The translations under genes and the position numbers were made by a program. 64,000 nt of DNA from Burkholderiales bacterium (GTDB lineage Bacteria > Pseudomonadota > Gammaproteobacteria > Burkholderiales > SG8-39), in contig JADLAV010000064.1 in NCBI GenBank assembly GCA_020848075.1, positions 62,001 to 126,000 of the forward strand, read 5' to 3'. Numbering within the stretch: position 1 is the stretch's first letter; each line of letters starts with the position of its first letter. The notes below the pieces were generated by a model. It searched no databases, had not been told where the DNA came from, and worked only from the letters and a program-made list of their open reading frames with translations. Shown piece after piece: positions 15,983 through 25,499 of the stretch.

Positions 15983-17143
15983 CTAGCGTCCGGCGGTGGC
16001 CGTCGAGCCGCCCTCGCTCGAAGTCACGCTGTTCGCGGCGATGATCTGCTCGATGCGCCGGTCGGCCTCGGCTGCCGGCGAAGCGAACGCGCGCGTCTCG
16101 TATGCGGGCGCCTGCCGTGCCACGCGCTCGAGCCGCGCACTGGAGCGGTCGTGCGTGTCGACGTCGACACGCATCGACAGGCCGATCTGCAGCGGGTGCG
16201 CGTCGAGCTCCTGGCGTTCGAGCGCGATGCGCACCGGCACGCGTTGCACGATCTTGATCCAGTTGCCGCTCGCGTTCTGCGCCGGGAGGAGCGCGAATGA
16301 CGCTCCCGTGCCGGCGCTGAAGCCGGCGACCTTGCCGTGGAACACCACGCCGGAGCCGTAGGCATCGGCCGTGAGCGTCACGGGCTGACCGGGCCGCAGG
16401 TTGGCGAGCTGGTTTTCCTTGAAGTTCGCATCGACCCACACGTCCGCGAGCGGCACGACGGTCATCAGTACGCTCCCGGGGGCGACCCGCTGCCCGAGCT
16501 GCACCGAACGCCGTACCACGAAGCCCGAGACGGGCGCCGGAATCCGGGTGCGCGAATAGGCGAGGTAGGCCTCGCGCACGCGCGCGGCGGCGTTCTTCAC
16601 GTCCGGGTGATCGTGCACGTCGGTGCGGTCCACCATGGCGCGCTGCGCCGCGAGCTGCTGCTCGGCCGCTTCGAGCGCGGCGCGCGCCGCGCTTGCCGCG
16701 TCGACCGCGTGCTGGAGCTCTTCGCCCGATACCGCACCCGAGGCGCCCACCGCACGGCGGCGCGCCAGGTCCTGCTCGGCCTTGGCGAGCTCGGCGCGGC
16801 GCAGCGCGACGTTCGCCTTGCCCCCGGTGCTCGCCGCACGCAGGGTGCGTACGTTGCGCACGGTCATCGCGAGCTGCGCTTCGGCCTGCTCGAGCACGAG
16901 CTGCGCGTCGGCCTGGTCGAGCGCGACCAGCAGCTCGCCGGCCTGCACGTAGTCGGTGTCGTCGGCATGGATGGCGATCACGGTGCCCGCCACCTGCGGG
17001 GTGATCTGCACCAGGTTGCCGCCAACGTAAGCGTCGTCGGTGGTCTCGTGGTATTGACCGTACAGGAAGTACCAGAAGGCGACGGCGGCGCCGCCGAGGA
17101 GGAACACCGCGAGGACGCCGAGCAGCAGAATGCGTCGCTTCAT
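15983..17143 (-). CDS. emrA: HlyD/EmrA-family periplasmic adaptor of tripartite efflux pump
   Basis: 386-residue membrane-fusion protein. One N-terminal membrane helix (about residues 4-28) anchors it. The lipoyl half-motif TDDAYVGGNLVQITPQVAGT follows, then an Ala/Glu/Arg-rich coiled-coil hairpin (about residues 75-185), and the second half-motif IPAPVSGFVVRRSVQLGQRV. The beta-barrel region contains VWVDANFKENQLANLRPGQPV, typical of EmrA. Its ATG overlaps the stop of the upstream outer-membrane-factor gene by 4 nt, indicating translational coupling. It bridges EmrB to the outer-membrane channel. Confidence 0.93.
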   Translation of the reverse strand: MKRRILLLGVLAVFLLGGAAVAFWYFLYGQYHETTDDAYVGGNLVQITPQVAGTVIAIHADDTDYVQAGELLVALDQADAQLVLEQAEAQLAMTVRNVRTLRAASTGGKANVALRRAELAKAEQDLARRRAVGASGAVSGEELQHAVDAASAARAALEAAEQQLAAQRAMVDRTDVHDHPDVKNAAARVREAYLAYSRTRIPAPVSGFVVRRSVQLGQRVAPGSVLMTVVPLADVWVDANFKENQLANLRPGQPVTLTADAYGSGVVFHGKVAGFSAGTGASFALLPAQNASGNWIKIVQRVPVRIALERQELDAHPLQIGLSMRVDVDTHDRSSARLERVARQAPAYETRAFASPAAEADRRIEQIIAANSVTSSEGGSTATAGR

Positions 17144-18573
17144 TGCATCGCCACCGTCGCGTCGAAGCCGCCGCCGAGCGCACGGATGAGATTGATGGAG
17201 AGCGTGAGCTCGCGCGAGTGCAGGTCGGCGTGCAGCGTGCGCTGCTCGAGCACCGCCGTTTCGACGCTGAGGACCTGCAGCAGGCTGCCGAGGCCGGCCC
17301 CGTAGCGGATCACCGCGAGACGGTAGGCCTCCTCCGCGGAGGCGAGGGCGGTCTCGACGTCCATGCTCTGCTGGCGCACCGAACGCAGCGAGGTGAGCTG
17401 GTCGACGACCTCGCGCAGCGCGCCGGCGAGCGTCTGGTTGTACTGCTCGACCGCGACGTCGTAGTCGGCGTCGCGCGCGGCGAGCGCGCCGCGCAGGCGC
17501 CCGCCGTCTAGGATCGGCAGGCTGACCGCGGCGCCGATCGACGGGATGGCGCTCCCGGCCGTGAGGAGCTTCGACAGCGTCACCGATTGCACGCCAATCA
17601 GCGCCGAGAGGTTTACATCCGGGTAGAACTGCGCCTTCGCCGAGGCGATGTCGCGCTTGGCCGCCTCGGCCCGCAAGCGGCTCGCGACCACGTCCGGCCG
17701 GCGGCCGAGCAAGTCGGCCGGCACGCGCGCAGGCAGCGCGACGCTCGCCGCCTGCAGCGCCGGCCGCTCGATCGCAAGGCCACGGTCCGGGCCTGCGCCG
17801 AGGAGCGCCGCGAGCTGATTGCGGCGCAGCCCGATTTCCTCCTCCATCTGTGCGATGCGCGTGCGCGCAGCCGGAATGGAGGTCTCCACCTGCTTCAACT
17901 CCAGGCGCGAGTCGAGGCCCGCGCGTACCCGGTCATCGGTGAGCTTGCGCACCGATTCCCGTTCGTCCAGCTCGCGCTTCGCGAGGTCGAGCCGATCGAA
18001 GGCGCGCGCAAGCTGCACGTAGGCGGTTGCCACCGCCGACGAGAGCACCAGAGCGGCGGCGAAGCGCTCGGCCTGCGCCGCGCGTGCGCGGCCGAGCGCC
18101 GCCTCGTAGATCGCGCGATTCTTGCCCCAGAAATCGAGCTCGTAGCCCGCACCGAGCGCGAGTTGCGTGGTGGTGTAGATCGAGCCCGCGATCGGTGGCG
18201 GGAAGATGTAGTTCTCGGAGATGCGCGCACGCGTAATGTCGGCGCTCGCGTTGACCTGGGGCGAGAGCGGCGCGTGCGCGATCTGCGCGGCCGCCGCTGC
18301 CTGGTCCACGCGCGCCTGCGCGAGGCGAATGTCCGGGCTGCCGGCAAGGGCGTCGCCGATCAGCGCGTCGAGCTGCGGATCGCCGAAGCGCTGCCACCAG
18401 TCGAGCTGCGGCCACCCGCGTTTCGCCTCGTCCGCGGGCGGCACCATTGCCGCGAGCGAGGCGGCGGCCTCGAGCGACGCCGGCTCGATCGGCGCCGCGC
18501 GCGGCTCGAGGCCTTGATCGCTGGCGCAGCCGGCGACCACGACGAGTGCCCCCAGGAGAGCACGGCGGCTCAT
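17140..18573 (-). CDS. Outer-membrane efflux channel lipoprotein (NodT/TolC family)
   Basis: 477-residue outer-membrane factor of the emr operon. The N-terminus is a lipoprotein signal with Cys16 (LVVVAGCAS). Two repeated TolC-like halves are visible, with the NodT motifs [20 protein letters not shown] and [20 protein letters not shown]. In E. coli, EmrAB borrows TolC; here a dedicated channel is encoded inside the operon. Four-nt ATGA overlaps at both ends couple it to the MarR-like remnant upstream and emrA downstream. Confidence 0.92.
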   Translation of the reverse strand: MSRRALLGALVVVAGCASDQGLEPRAAPIEPASLEAAASLAAMVPPADEAKRGWPQLDWWQRFGDPQLDALIGDALAGSPDIRLAQARVDQAAAAAQIAHAPLSPQVNASADITRARISENYIFPPPIAGSIYTTTQLALGAGYELDFWGKNRAIYEAALGRARAAQAERFAAALVLSSAVATAYVQLARAFDRLDLAKRELDERESVRKLTDDRVRAGLDSRLELKQVETSIPAARTRIAQMEEEIGLRRNQLAALLGAGPDRGLAIERPALQAASVALPARVPADLLGRRPDVVASRLRAEAAKRDIASAKAQFYPDVNLSALIGVQSVTLSKLLTAGSAIPSIGAAVSLPILDGGRLRGALAARDADYDVAVEQYNQTLAGALREVVDQLTSLRSVRQQSMDVETALASAEEAYRLAVIRYGAGLGSLLQVLSVETAVLEQRTLHADLHSRELTLSINLIRALGGGFDATVAMQ

Positions 18574-18872
18574 GCCGGTTCCGGTGTGCCGTTCGCGAGC
18601 ACGCGCTCGAGCAGCCCCTCGAGCTCGCGCGCCTCGCTACGCGTGAAGCCGCGCAGCATGCGATTGAGAACCTCGACCTGCACGCGCACGAGCCGCGCGT
18701 GCAGCGCGCGGCCACGCCGGGTGAGCTCGAGGCGTGCCGGGCGGCGATCGCCGGTGCCGCGCACACGGTCGAACTCGCCGACCAGCCCCTTGCTCGCGCC
18801 GTTGGTCAACGCCCCGATCGCATCGGCGCTGCGAAAGGTGTCGAGGGAGTATATCCTTGCCTGGGCGACCAC
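18570..18872 (-). pseudogene. MarR-family regulator fragment heading the emr operon
   Basis: From an in-frame GTG at 18872 the frame encodes 100 residues. The second half, [20 protein letters not shown], followed by LLERVL, is the wing and C-terminal helix of a MarR/EmrR regulator. The recognition helix and the first about 50 residues are missing or unrecognisable, and the segment before the wing ([14 protein letters not shown]) looks shortened. MarR proteins are usually 140-170 residues. None of the three frames upstream restores a helix-turn-helix. Its stop overlaps the outer-membrane-factor start (ATGA), the position of emrR/mprA in emr operons. Either the repressor is dead and the pump deregulated, or a very divergent short form exists. 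Confidence 0.55.
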
Positions 18873-19091
18873 TGCCGGGGCAAGGCTAGCGGCGCCCCGT
18901 CCCGCCGTCAAGACAACGGCCGCTCGGCGCGCGCCCGGCACGGCGGAAGCTGCGGGAGCGGAGCACCGGACCGCCGCGCCATGCACGAGGGGATGCGTGG
19001 AACTACAATAGAGCCGCAGTACCGGAGCGCCGCTGCCCGAACCGGGCGCCCGCAATCCACGCCTGTCACGATCACACGAAAGGAGGTCACC

Positions 19092-20279
19092 ATGGCCCGG
19101 ATCGTGCTGCTGCTTGCAACCCTGCTCATGAGCGCCGCTGGCTGGGCCCAGACGATCAACCTCGGGGCCTCGGTCCAGCTGACCGGACCGATCGCCAACA
19201 CCGGCCGCTACTACAAGGACGCCTACGAGTTCGCGATCGACAAGATCAACGCCGCCGGAGGGGTGAAGGTTGGCGCGACGCAGCACAAGCTCGCGCTCAA
19301 GGTGCTGGACAACCAGTCCGACGTCAACCTGAGCGTTCGCCAGTACGTGCAGCTGCTCGCGGAGGACAAGGTGAATTTCCTGCTCGGCGGGTTCGCGAGC
19401 AACTTCATCCTGGCCGATTCGTCGATCGCCGAGAAGAACCAGGTGCCGATGGCGCAGGGCGGCGGCGCTTCGGACCAGATCTTCGCCCGCGGCTACAAGT
19501 ACATCTTCGGCCTGCTCGCCCCGGCGAGCGATTATTTCGGCAGCACGATCGCGGCGATGGGCAAGCTCGACCCGAAGCCCGCCAGCGTGGCGCTGCTCTA
19601 CGCGGACGACGCCTTCGACGTCTCGGTGGCCAAGGGCACGCGCGAGCTGCTCGCGAAGGCCGGCTTCAAGGTGGCGCTCGACGAGCGCTACAGCAGCAAC
19701 GCCTCGGACTTCTCCTCGCTCCTCTCCCGGATCAAGAGCGAGAAGATCGACGCGGTGCTGGTGGCCGGACACGAGACCGAGGTGCTCAACTTCATCCGCC
19801 AGGCGAAGAGCCTCAACGTGAGCCCGAAGCTCTACTCGTTCACCGTCGGGGTGCCGAGCGAAGACTTCCGCAAGGCCCTGGGCAAGGACGCGGACTACGC
19901 CTACGGCATGACGCCCTGGCTTCCCTCGACCGCTCTCAAGGACAAGTGGTTCGGCGACGCCGAGCAGTTCGCGCAGGCCTACAAGGCGAAGTTCGGCTAT
20001 GAGCCGGACTACCACGCCGCGGCAGGGGTGGCCACGGTCGAGGCGCTGGCGAACGCAATCGAGTCGGCCGGCAGCCTCGATCCGGCGAAAGTGCGCGACG
20101 CGCTCGCCAAGGTCAACTTCGAGAGCCTGTACGGCCGCATCGCCTTCAGCCCGAACGGCCAGATCAGCCTGCCGCAGATCATGATCGAGATCCAGAACGG
20201 TGCGGTGGTGCCGATCTACGACGCGAAGGGGTTCGAGAACAAGCCGCGCTACCCAATGCCCGCCTGGGACAAGCGCTGA
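19092..20279 (+). CDS. Periplasmic binding protein of second Liv-type ABC importer
   Basis: 395-residue exported receptor, first gene of a five-gene plus-strand operon. The signal peptide ends at about residue 19 (SAAGWA before [17 protein letters not shown]). Peripla_BP_6 features include [20 protein letters not shown] and [21 protein letters not shown]. The ATG at 19092 follows AGGAGGT at 19081-19087, a near-perfect ribosome site, and a TACAAT -10-like hexamer lies at 19004-19009. The region to the divergent MarR remnant (18873-19091) holds no other gene that I can see. The ligand is unknown. Confidence 0.92.
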   Translation: MARIVLLLATLLMSAAGWAQTINLGASVQLTGPIANTGRYYKDAYEFAIDKINAAGGVKVGATQHKLALKVLDNQSDVNLSVRQYVQLLAEDKVNFLLGGFASNFILADSSIAEKNQVPMAQGGGASDQIFARGYKYIFGLLAPASDYFGSTIAAMGKLDPKPASVALLYADDAFDVSVAKGTRELLAKAGFKVALDERYSSNASDFSSLLSRIKSEKIDAVLVAGHETEVLNFIRQAKSLNVSPKLYSFTVGVPSEDFRKALGKDADYAYGMTPWLPSTALKDKWFGDAEQFAQAYKAKFGYEPDYHAAAGVATVEALANAIESAGSLDPAKVRDALAKVNFESLYGRIAFSPNGQISLPQIMIEIQNGAVVPIYDAKGFENKPRYPMPAWDKR

Positions 20280-20310
20280 GCGGGATCGAAGGCACGCGGG
20301 GCGCCCGAGC

Positions 20311-21174
20311 GTGGAGCTCCTCGTCCAGGTCGTGGTCAACGGCCTCCTCCTCGGAGGCCTCTACGCCCTGATGGCGCTCGGGCTCGCCCTCGTGTGGGGG
20401 GTGTTGAACATCGTCAACCTCTCGCACGGGGCGCTCATCATGCTCGGCGCCTACGCGACCTACTTCCTGTACACGCTGGTGGGCATCGATCCGTTCGCGG
20501 CGCTGCCGCTCGCCGCGCTCGTGCTATTTGTCCTCGGGTACGCGATCCAGCGCGGCATCCTCAACCTGGTGATGCGCGGGCCGATGTTCAACACGCTCCT
20601 CATCACCTTCGGCATCGAGGTGGTGCTGACCTACCTCGCGCAGCTCGCGTTCTCGGCCGATTTCCGCACCATCAATCCGAGCTACGCCGGAGCCAATTTC
20701 TCGCTGCGCGGAATCACGGTGCCCTACGTGCAGGCGATCGCCTGCGGGATCGCGGTGGGGCTGACATTCGCGATGTGGGCTTTCCTCCTGCACACACGCG
20801 CCGGCCGCGCCATCCGGGCCGCCGCGCAGAATCTCGTCGCCGCGCGGCTGCACGGAGTGAACCCGCGCAACATCTACGCGCTCACGTTCGGCCTGGGCGC
20901 CGGGCTCGCGGGCGTCGCCGGCGGGCTCTACGGCACGGTCTCGCAGATCAATCCCTACATCGGCGGGCCGCTCACCGCGAAGTCGTTCGTGATCGCGATC
21001 ATCGGCGGGCTCGACAATCCGCTCGCGGTGATCGTCGGCGGGCTGTTCCTCGGCGTCGTCGAGTCGCTCACGTCGCTCTACATCGGGCCGACCTACCGCG
21101 ACGTCATGAGCTTCGGCATCCTGGTGCTGGTGCTCATCGTGCGCCCGACCGGGCTCCTCGGGAGGACCGCGTGA
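20311..21174 (+). CDS. livH: Liv-type ABC transporter permease LivH (second system)
   Basis: 287-residue inner-membrane permease beginning at GTG 20311. Signatures are NGLLLGGLYALMALGLALVWGV with INLSHG-like NIVNLSHGALIMLGAY, coupling loop RAIRAAAQNLVAARLHGVNP, and AIIGGLDNPLAVIVGG. It is 31 nt after the binding-protein gene and overlaps livM by 4 nt (GTGA). Confidence 0.93.
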   Translation: MELLVQVVVNGLLLGGLYALMALGLALVWGVLNIVNLSHGALIMLGAYATYFLYTLVGIDPFAALPLAALVLFVLGYAIQRGILNLVMRGPMFNTLLITFGIEVVLTYLAQLAFSADFRTINPSYAGANFSLRGITVPYVQAIACGIAVGLTFAMWAFLLHTRAGRAIRAAAQNLVAARLHGVNPRNIYALTFGLGAGLAGVAGGLYGTVSQINPYIGGPLTAKSFVIAIIGGLDNPLAVIVGGLFLGVVESLTSLYIGPTYRDVMSFGILVLVLIVRPTGLLGRTA

Positions 21175-22121
21175 GGCGCATCGCGGCGGCGGTCGCCCTC
21201 GCCGCGATCGTCGCGCTGCTCGCGGCGCTGCCCTGGATCGGCGGTCCGGTGCTCGTGCAATTCGGCATCAGCGTGCTGCTCCTCGCCACGCTCGCGCAGG
21301 GCTGGAACATCATCGGCGGCTACACCGGCTATCCCTCGTTCGGCAACTCGGTGTTCCACGGTCTCGGCGCCTACGGCGTCGCGATCGCGATGGTCCAGTT
21401 CGACCTGCCCTTCTGGGTCGGCATGCTGCTCGGGCTCGCGCTCGGCGTGGTGTTCGCGGCGGTGCTGGGCATGGCCGTGCTGCGCCTGAGGGGCCACTAC
21501 TTCGCGATCGCCACGCTCGGACTCGCCTTCGTCATGACCGCGATCGTCTCGAACCTCGAGATCGCAGGGCGCAACGTCGGGCTGGTGCTGCCGCTCTTGA
21601 AGAGCGATGTGCTCTTCTACGAGCTGTCGCTCGCGGTGCTCGCGCTCGCCACGCTGACGGTCTACTGGCTGTCGCGCAGCCGCCTGGGCTTCGGGCTGAT
21701 CGCGATCCGCGAGAACGAGGACGCCGCGGCGGTGATGGGCGTGAACACCACGCTCTACAAGGTGCTCGCGTTCGTGCTCTCGGCCGCGTTCAGCGCGCTC
21801 GCCGGAGGCATCTACGCGTACCACATCACCTTCATCGACCCGGTCGGCGTGTTCGACATCGGCCTCAACGTCAAGATGATCATCATGGCGGTGTTCGGCG
21901 GGCCGGGCAGCGTGTTCGGCCCGGTGGTCGGCGCGCTCATCCTGTCGATCGTCTCCGAAGTGCTCGCGAGCAAGCTCACCAGCTTCGCCAGCCTGTTCTT
22001 CGGCATCGTGATCGTCGTCGCGGTCGTGTTCATGCCGCGCGGCATCGCGGACCTCGTGCAGAGCTTCAAGCGCGCGGGCTGGCGCTACTTCCTCGAGAAC
22101 GTGAAGGCGCACCGCCTGTGA
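21171..22121 (+). CDS. livM: Liv-type ABC transporter permease LivM (second system)
   Basis: 316-residue permease, GTG start at 21171 overlapping the livH stop. Family motifs are GWNIIGGYTGYPSFGNSVFHG (the LivM equivalent of GYxGxxSFGHxxF), RLRGHYFAIATLGLAF, and the coupling loop IRENEDAAAVMGVNTTLYK. Its stop overlaps the LivG start by 4 nt. Confidence 0.93.
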   Translation: MRRIAAAVALAAIVALLAALPWIGGPVLVQFGISVLLLATLAQGWNIIGGYTGYPSFGNSVFHGLGAYGVAIAMVQFDLPFWVGMLLGLALGVVFAAVLGMAVLRLRGHYFAIATLGLAFVMTAIVSNLEIAGRNVGLVLPLLKSDVLFYELSLAVLALATLTVYWLSRSRLGFGLIAIRENEDAAAVMGVNTTLYKVLAFVLSAAFSALAGGIYAYHITFIDPVGVFDIGLNVKMIIMAVFGGPGSVFGPVVGALILSIVSEVLASKLTSFASLFFGIVIVVAVVFMPRGIADLVQSFKRAGWRYFLENVKAHRL

Positions 22122-22855
22122 CCGAGCATATCCTCGAAGTCCGGGGCCTGACCAGGCGCTTCCACGACCTGGTCGCGGTGAGCAACGTGAGCTTCCACCT
22201 GAAGCGCGGCGAGATTCTCGGCCTGATCGGGCCGAACGGCGCCGGCAAGACTACGGTGGTCAGCATGGTGAGCGGTACGCTCGAGCCGAGCGAGGGCGAG
22301 ATCGCGTTCGAAGGGCGGCCGCTGCGCGGCATCCCGGCTTTCCGCCGCGCGCACCTGGGAATCGGCCGCACCTTCCAGATCATGAAGCCGTTCCCGGGCA
22401 TGAGCGTGCTCGACAACGCCTCGGTCGGCGCTCTCTTCGGCGCGGGAGGCGGCGAGCGCAGCATCCGCGCCGCGCGCGAGCAGGCGCGCGCGAGCCTCGA
22501 GTTCGTCGGCCTCGGCAAGCGCGCAGCGCAGCGGGCCGATGCGCTCGGCGGGCCCGACCGCAAGCGCCTGGAGCTCGCCAAGGCGCTCGCCATGCAGCCG
22601 AAGCTCCTGCTGCTCGACGAGGTGATGGCCGGCCTCCACCACGTCGAGATCGAGGAGGTCATCGACGACATCAAGAAGGTGCGCGACCGCGGCATCAGCA
22701 TCCTGGTGATCGAGCACGTCATGAAGGCGATCAAGAGCCTTTCGGACCGCGTGCTCGTCCTGTACCACGGCGAGAAGATCGCCGAGGGCGGCACCGGGGA
22801 GGTGCTGCGCGACGCGCGCGTGATCGAGGCCTACCTCGGCCGGAGGCGGGATTGA
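22118..22855 (+). CDS. livG: Liv-type ABC transporter ATPase LivG
   Basis: 245-residue cytoplasmic ATPase starting at GTG 22118. The Walker A motif GPNGAGKTT is near residues 38-46. The signature region reads ALGGPDRKRLELAKAL, a variant of the LivG-type LPxGxxRRLE. Walker B is LLLLDEVMAGL with the catalytic Glu, and the switch His lies in VIEHVM. It overlaps livM and livF by 4 nt each, so all five genes are probably on one transcript. Confidence 0.92.
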   Translation: MTEHILEVRGLTRRFHDLVAVSNVSFHLKRGEILGLIGPNGAGKTTVVSMVSGTLEPSEGEIAFEGRPLRGIPAFRRAHLGIGRTFQIMKPFPGMSVLDNASVGALFGAGGGERSIRAAREQARASLEFVGLGKRAAQRADALGGPDRKRLELAKALAMQPKLLLLDEVMAGLHHVEIEEVIDDIKKVRDRGISILVIEHVMKAIKSLSDRVLVLYHGEKIAEGGTGEVLRDARVIEAYLGRRRD

Positions 22856-23565
22856 GCGGCGCGCTGCTTAGCATCGCCGGGCTCAACGCGGGCTACGGCG
22901 GGATGCAGGTGCTGCGCGATGTGCGCTTGGCGATCCGCCCGGCCGAGATCGTCGCGATGGTCGGCGGCAACGGCGCGGGCAAGACCACGCTGCTGCGGGC
23001 GGTATCGCGGCTCATCCCGTCGCAGGGAGAAGTGAGCTTCGACGGCCGCAGCCTCGCCGGCGCCGAGGCCGAAGAGGTGTTCGGCCGGGGGCTGGTCCAG
23101 ATTCCGGAGGGTCGCCAGCTCTTCGACCACATGAGCGTCGAGGAGAACCTGCTGATGGGCGCCTACAGGCGCAACGACAAGGCCGCGATCCGCGCGGGGC
23201 TCGAGTGGGTGTACGGCCTCTTCCCGCAGCTCGCCGCGCGCCGCCGGCAGCTCGCCGGGAGGATGTCGGGCGGCGAGCAGCAGATGTGCGCGGTCGCACG
23301 CGGGCTGATGGCGGCGCCGCGGCTCATCATGGTGGACGAGATGAGCCTCGGGCTCGCGCCGGTGATCGTCGATGGGCTGCTCGACATCATGACCCAGATC
23401 CGCAAGCAGGGCGTCACCGTGCTGCTGGTCGAGCAGGACGTGAACGCCGCGCTGTCGATCGCCGATCGCGGCTACGTCATGGAGACCGGCGAGATCGTGC
23501 GCGAAGGCAGCGCCGCCGAGCTGCGGCACGATCCCGAGGTGCAGCGCGCCTACTTGGGGCTCTGA
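22852..23565 (+). CDS. livF: Liv-type ABC transporter ATPase LivF
   Basis: 237-residue ATPase, last gene of the operon. The start is TTG 22852, overlapping the livG stop (TTGA). Walker A GGNGAGKTT, Q-loop LVQIPEGRQLFDHMSVEENL, signature RMSGGEQQMCAVARGL, Walker B LIMVDEMSLGL and switch VLLVEQDV are all intact. A GC-rich hairpin 4 nt after the stop may end the transcript. Confidence 0.93.
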   Translation: MSGALLSIAGLNAGYGGMQVLRDVRLAIRPAEIVAMVGGNGAGKTTLLRAVSRLIPSQGEVSFDGRSLAGAEAEEVFGRGLVQIPEGRQLFDHMSVEENLLMGAYRRNDKAAIRAGLEWVYGLFPQLAARRRQLAGRMSGGEQQMCAVARGLMAAPRLIMVDEMSLGLAPVIVDGLLDIMTQIRKQGVTVLLVEQDVNAALSIADRGYVMETGEIVREGSAAELRHDPEVQRAYLGL

Positions 23566-23569
23566 GCTC

Positions 23570-23593
23570 CGCTTCGCTCTCGGCAGCGAAGCG
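23570..23593 (+). terminator. Hairpin after livF
   Basis: Perfect 9-bp arms CGCTTCGCT (23570-23578) and AGCGAAGCG (23585-23593) around a CTCGGC loop, directly after the last gene of the Liv operon. There is no T-run. The remaining 250 nt to the next gene show nothing I can identify. Confidence 0.45.
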
Positions 23594-23842
23594 CATCTAC
23601 CGGCAGGGCGAGCCCGGTATTCGCAGCAGAAGGGCGCGCCGGCGATGCGGAAACTCTGCTACGCTCATCGCCGCACGCCGTGCTTGCGGTGGTTGCGGAT
23701 ATGGTCCGTGCGCCGGGCACAGATCCGATGCATGAGACGCCGGTCGTCCTGGCAACCGGGATCGCGAGCTTTCCGCGCGGACGAGGGCCGCGCGGCGGGC
23801 CGCGCTGCATGAACCTTCGAATCCCTTCGGGAGAGTCGCGTC

Positions 23843-24595
23843 ATGAACACGCATCGGATGATCGGCAGGGGTCCGCGCAAGGTGATCGCGCTGCATGGCT
23901 GGTTCGGCCACGGCGGCGGCTGGGGGCCGATGGCGGGCGTGCTCGACACCCGCGGCTTCACCTACGCGTTCATGGACTGCCGCGGCTACGGCGGGATGAA
24001 GGGCAGCGGCGGGCCGTACACGATGGAGCAGGTCGCGCAGGATGCGCTCACCCTGGCCGATGGCCTGGGCTGGGAGCGCTTCTCGCTGATCGGCCATTCG
24101 ATGGGCGGAGCGGCGATCCAGCAGGTGCTCGCGGCCGCGCCGCGGCGCGTCGAGCGGATGGTGGCGGTCACGCCGGTGCCGGCCGGCGGGGTGCCGTTCG
24201 ACGACGCGGGCTGGGCGTTCTTTTCGAGCGCCGCCAAGGACGCCGCCGCGCGCAGGGGCATAATCAACGTGACCACCGGCAGCCGGCTTTGCGATGCCTG
24301 GCTCGATCAGATGGTGGCCTCGTCGATCGAGCATTCGGACGAGGCGGCGTTCGCCGCGTATCTGCCGTCCTGGGCGAAGACGGACTTCCACGCCGAGATC
24401 GCGGGCAACCCGGTGGCGATCAAGGTGATCGTCGGTCAGCACGACCCGGCGCTCGGGGAGGCGGCGATGAAGGACACCTACATGCGCTGGTATCCGAACG
24501 CGGTGCTCGAGGTGATGGCCAACGCGGGCCACTACCCGATGAACGAGACGCCGGTCGCGCTCGCGACCAGCATCGAAGCGTTCCTGCGCGGCTGA
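23843..24595 (+). CDS. Alpha/beta-hydrolase
   Basis: 250-residue cytosolic alpha/beta-fold hydrolase. The oxyanion region LHGWFGHGGGW is at residues 18-28, the nucleophile elbow GHSMGG has Ser86, and the acid and base are probably Asp201 (GQHDPA) and His230 (NAGHYPM). No signal peptide. It stands alone between the Liv operon and the prolyl-tRNA editing gene. The substrate cannot be read from sequence; esters or C-C bonds of small catabolites are typical for the family. Confidence 0.85.
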   Translation: MNTHRMIGRGPRKVIALHGWFGHGGGWGPMAGVLDTRGFTYAFMDCRGYGGMKGSGGPYTMEQVAQDALTLADGLGWERFSLIGHSMGGAAIQQVLAAAPRRVERMVAVTPVPAGGVPFDDAGWAFFSSAAKDAAARRGIINVTTGSRLCDAWLDQMVASSIEHSDEAAFAAYLPSWAKTDFHAEIAGNPVAIKVIVGQHDPALGEAAMKDTYMRWYPNAVLEVMANAGHYPMNETPVALATSIEAFLRG

Positions 24596-24712
24596 CCGCG
24601 GCGGCGATCGGCGCCGCGCGCCGGCCCACCCCGGGCTGCCCGATGCGCGCGGGCGCGCGCACCCGTCCCGAGTTCGCCGTCACGGCAGCGCGCGCCGAGC
24701 GCGCGAACGATC

Positions 24713-25255
24713 TCAGCCGTCGGACGGCGGAATGTCGAAATCGACCAGCATCGGCTCGCGCCCGCACGAGCGAATGAAGCGCAGGAGCTCGGCGGGCTTG
24801 ATGCCGGTGCTCTCGGTATTGATCAGCGGATGGAAATTGAGCTGTTCGGCCTGGAGCAGCGACACGTCGATCACGGCGGTCACCGCCTGCGCCGCATCGT
24901 TCATCAGCCCGAGCGGCGTCAGCGCACCCGGTTGCACGCCGAGCGATTCGATCATGCGCTCCGCCGGCGCGAAGCCGAGCCGTCCCTTGGCGCCGATGCG
25001 CGTATGCAGCGTCTTGAGATCCAGCGCGCGATCCTCGTGGATCGACAGCAGGTAGAGCCGCGCCTTCTTGTCGCGCAGCAGGAGGTTCTTGGTGAAGGTG
25101 CCTGCCATGTCCCCGCGCAGGCGCTTGCCTTCCTCGACCGTCTCGTGCGCCGGATAGGGCACGGTCGGCGCTTCGATCCCGAGCGCGGAGAGCCGGTCGA
25201 ACAGCCGGGCGCGGGCAGCGTCCGTCGCGGTAGGGGACTCGGAGATCCCGCTCAT
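24713..25255 (-). CDS. YbaK/ProX-family prolyl-tRNA editing domain protein
   Basis: 180-residue free-standing editing domain, probably hydrolysing Ala-tRNA-Pro (ProXp-ala/PrdX type). Family features are the early TFTKNLLLRDKKARLYLLSI with the conserved Lys, LGVQPGALTPLGLMND, and LNFHPLINTESTGIKPAELLRF. It therefore protects proline codons from mistranslation in the cytosol. It is divergent from ilvA with a 244-nt gap. YbaK (Cys-tRNA-Pro) activity is less likely because the GxxPFG motif of YbaK is replaced by LTPLGLMND. Confidence 0.88.
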   Translation of the reverse strand: MSGISESPTATDAARARLFDRLSALGIEAPTVPYPAHETVEEGKRLRGDMAGTFTKNLLLRDKKARLYLLSIHEDRALDLKTLHTRIGAKGRLGFAPAERMIESLGVQPGALTPLGLMNDAAQAVTAVIDVSLLQAEQLNFHPLINTESTGIKPAELLRFIRSCGREPMLVDFDIPPSDG

Positions 25256-25403
25256 CGGCGTCGCCCGGCGTTCAATGGCATTCGTTGCCTGCGCGCGGCC
25301 CTTCCCGGCGGCGGCGAAGGTGGCGGTGAGGAGCGCGGTGCTGCATCAGAGTCCTTCCCTGGGGCGCAGAGCTTACCAGAGCGACCCTCGCGCGACGACT
25401 CGG

Positions 25404-25433
25404 TTGCCGGAACCGCCCCGTTTCCACTAAATT
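25404..25433 (+). promoter_or_regulatory. Sigma70-like promoter upstream of ilvA
   Basis: TTGCCG (25404-25409), an 18-nt spacer, and TAAATT (25428-25433), in an unusually AT-rich island. The roughly 60-nt leader contains a GGGCGG-TGC-CCGCCC hairpin (25448-25462). No leader peptide rich in Ile/Val/Leu is apparent. Confidence 0.45.
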
Positions 25434-25499
25434 ACGCCCTCGCGCGCGGGCGGTGCCCGCCCAGGCGCCCGCCATCCGCATATTCGTCGCTTTCGCCCC

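Noticed and set aside
18570-20339. 589-residue minus-strand ORF spanning the second binding-protein gene
   Set aside because: Only its last 100 residues (MarR remnant) resemble a protein family; the rest is antisense to a well-supported binding protein.
25434-25499. Attenuator leader peptide for ilvA
   Set aside because: No short ORF with Ile/Val/Leu codons; only one 6-bp hairpin without a competing structure.
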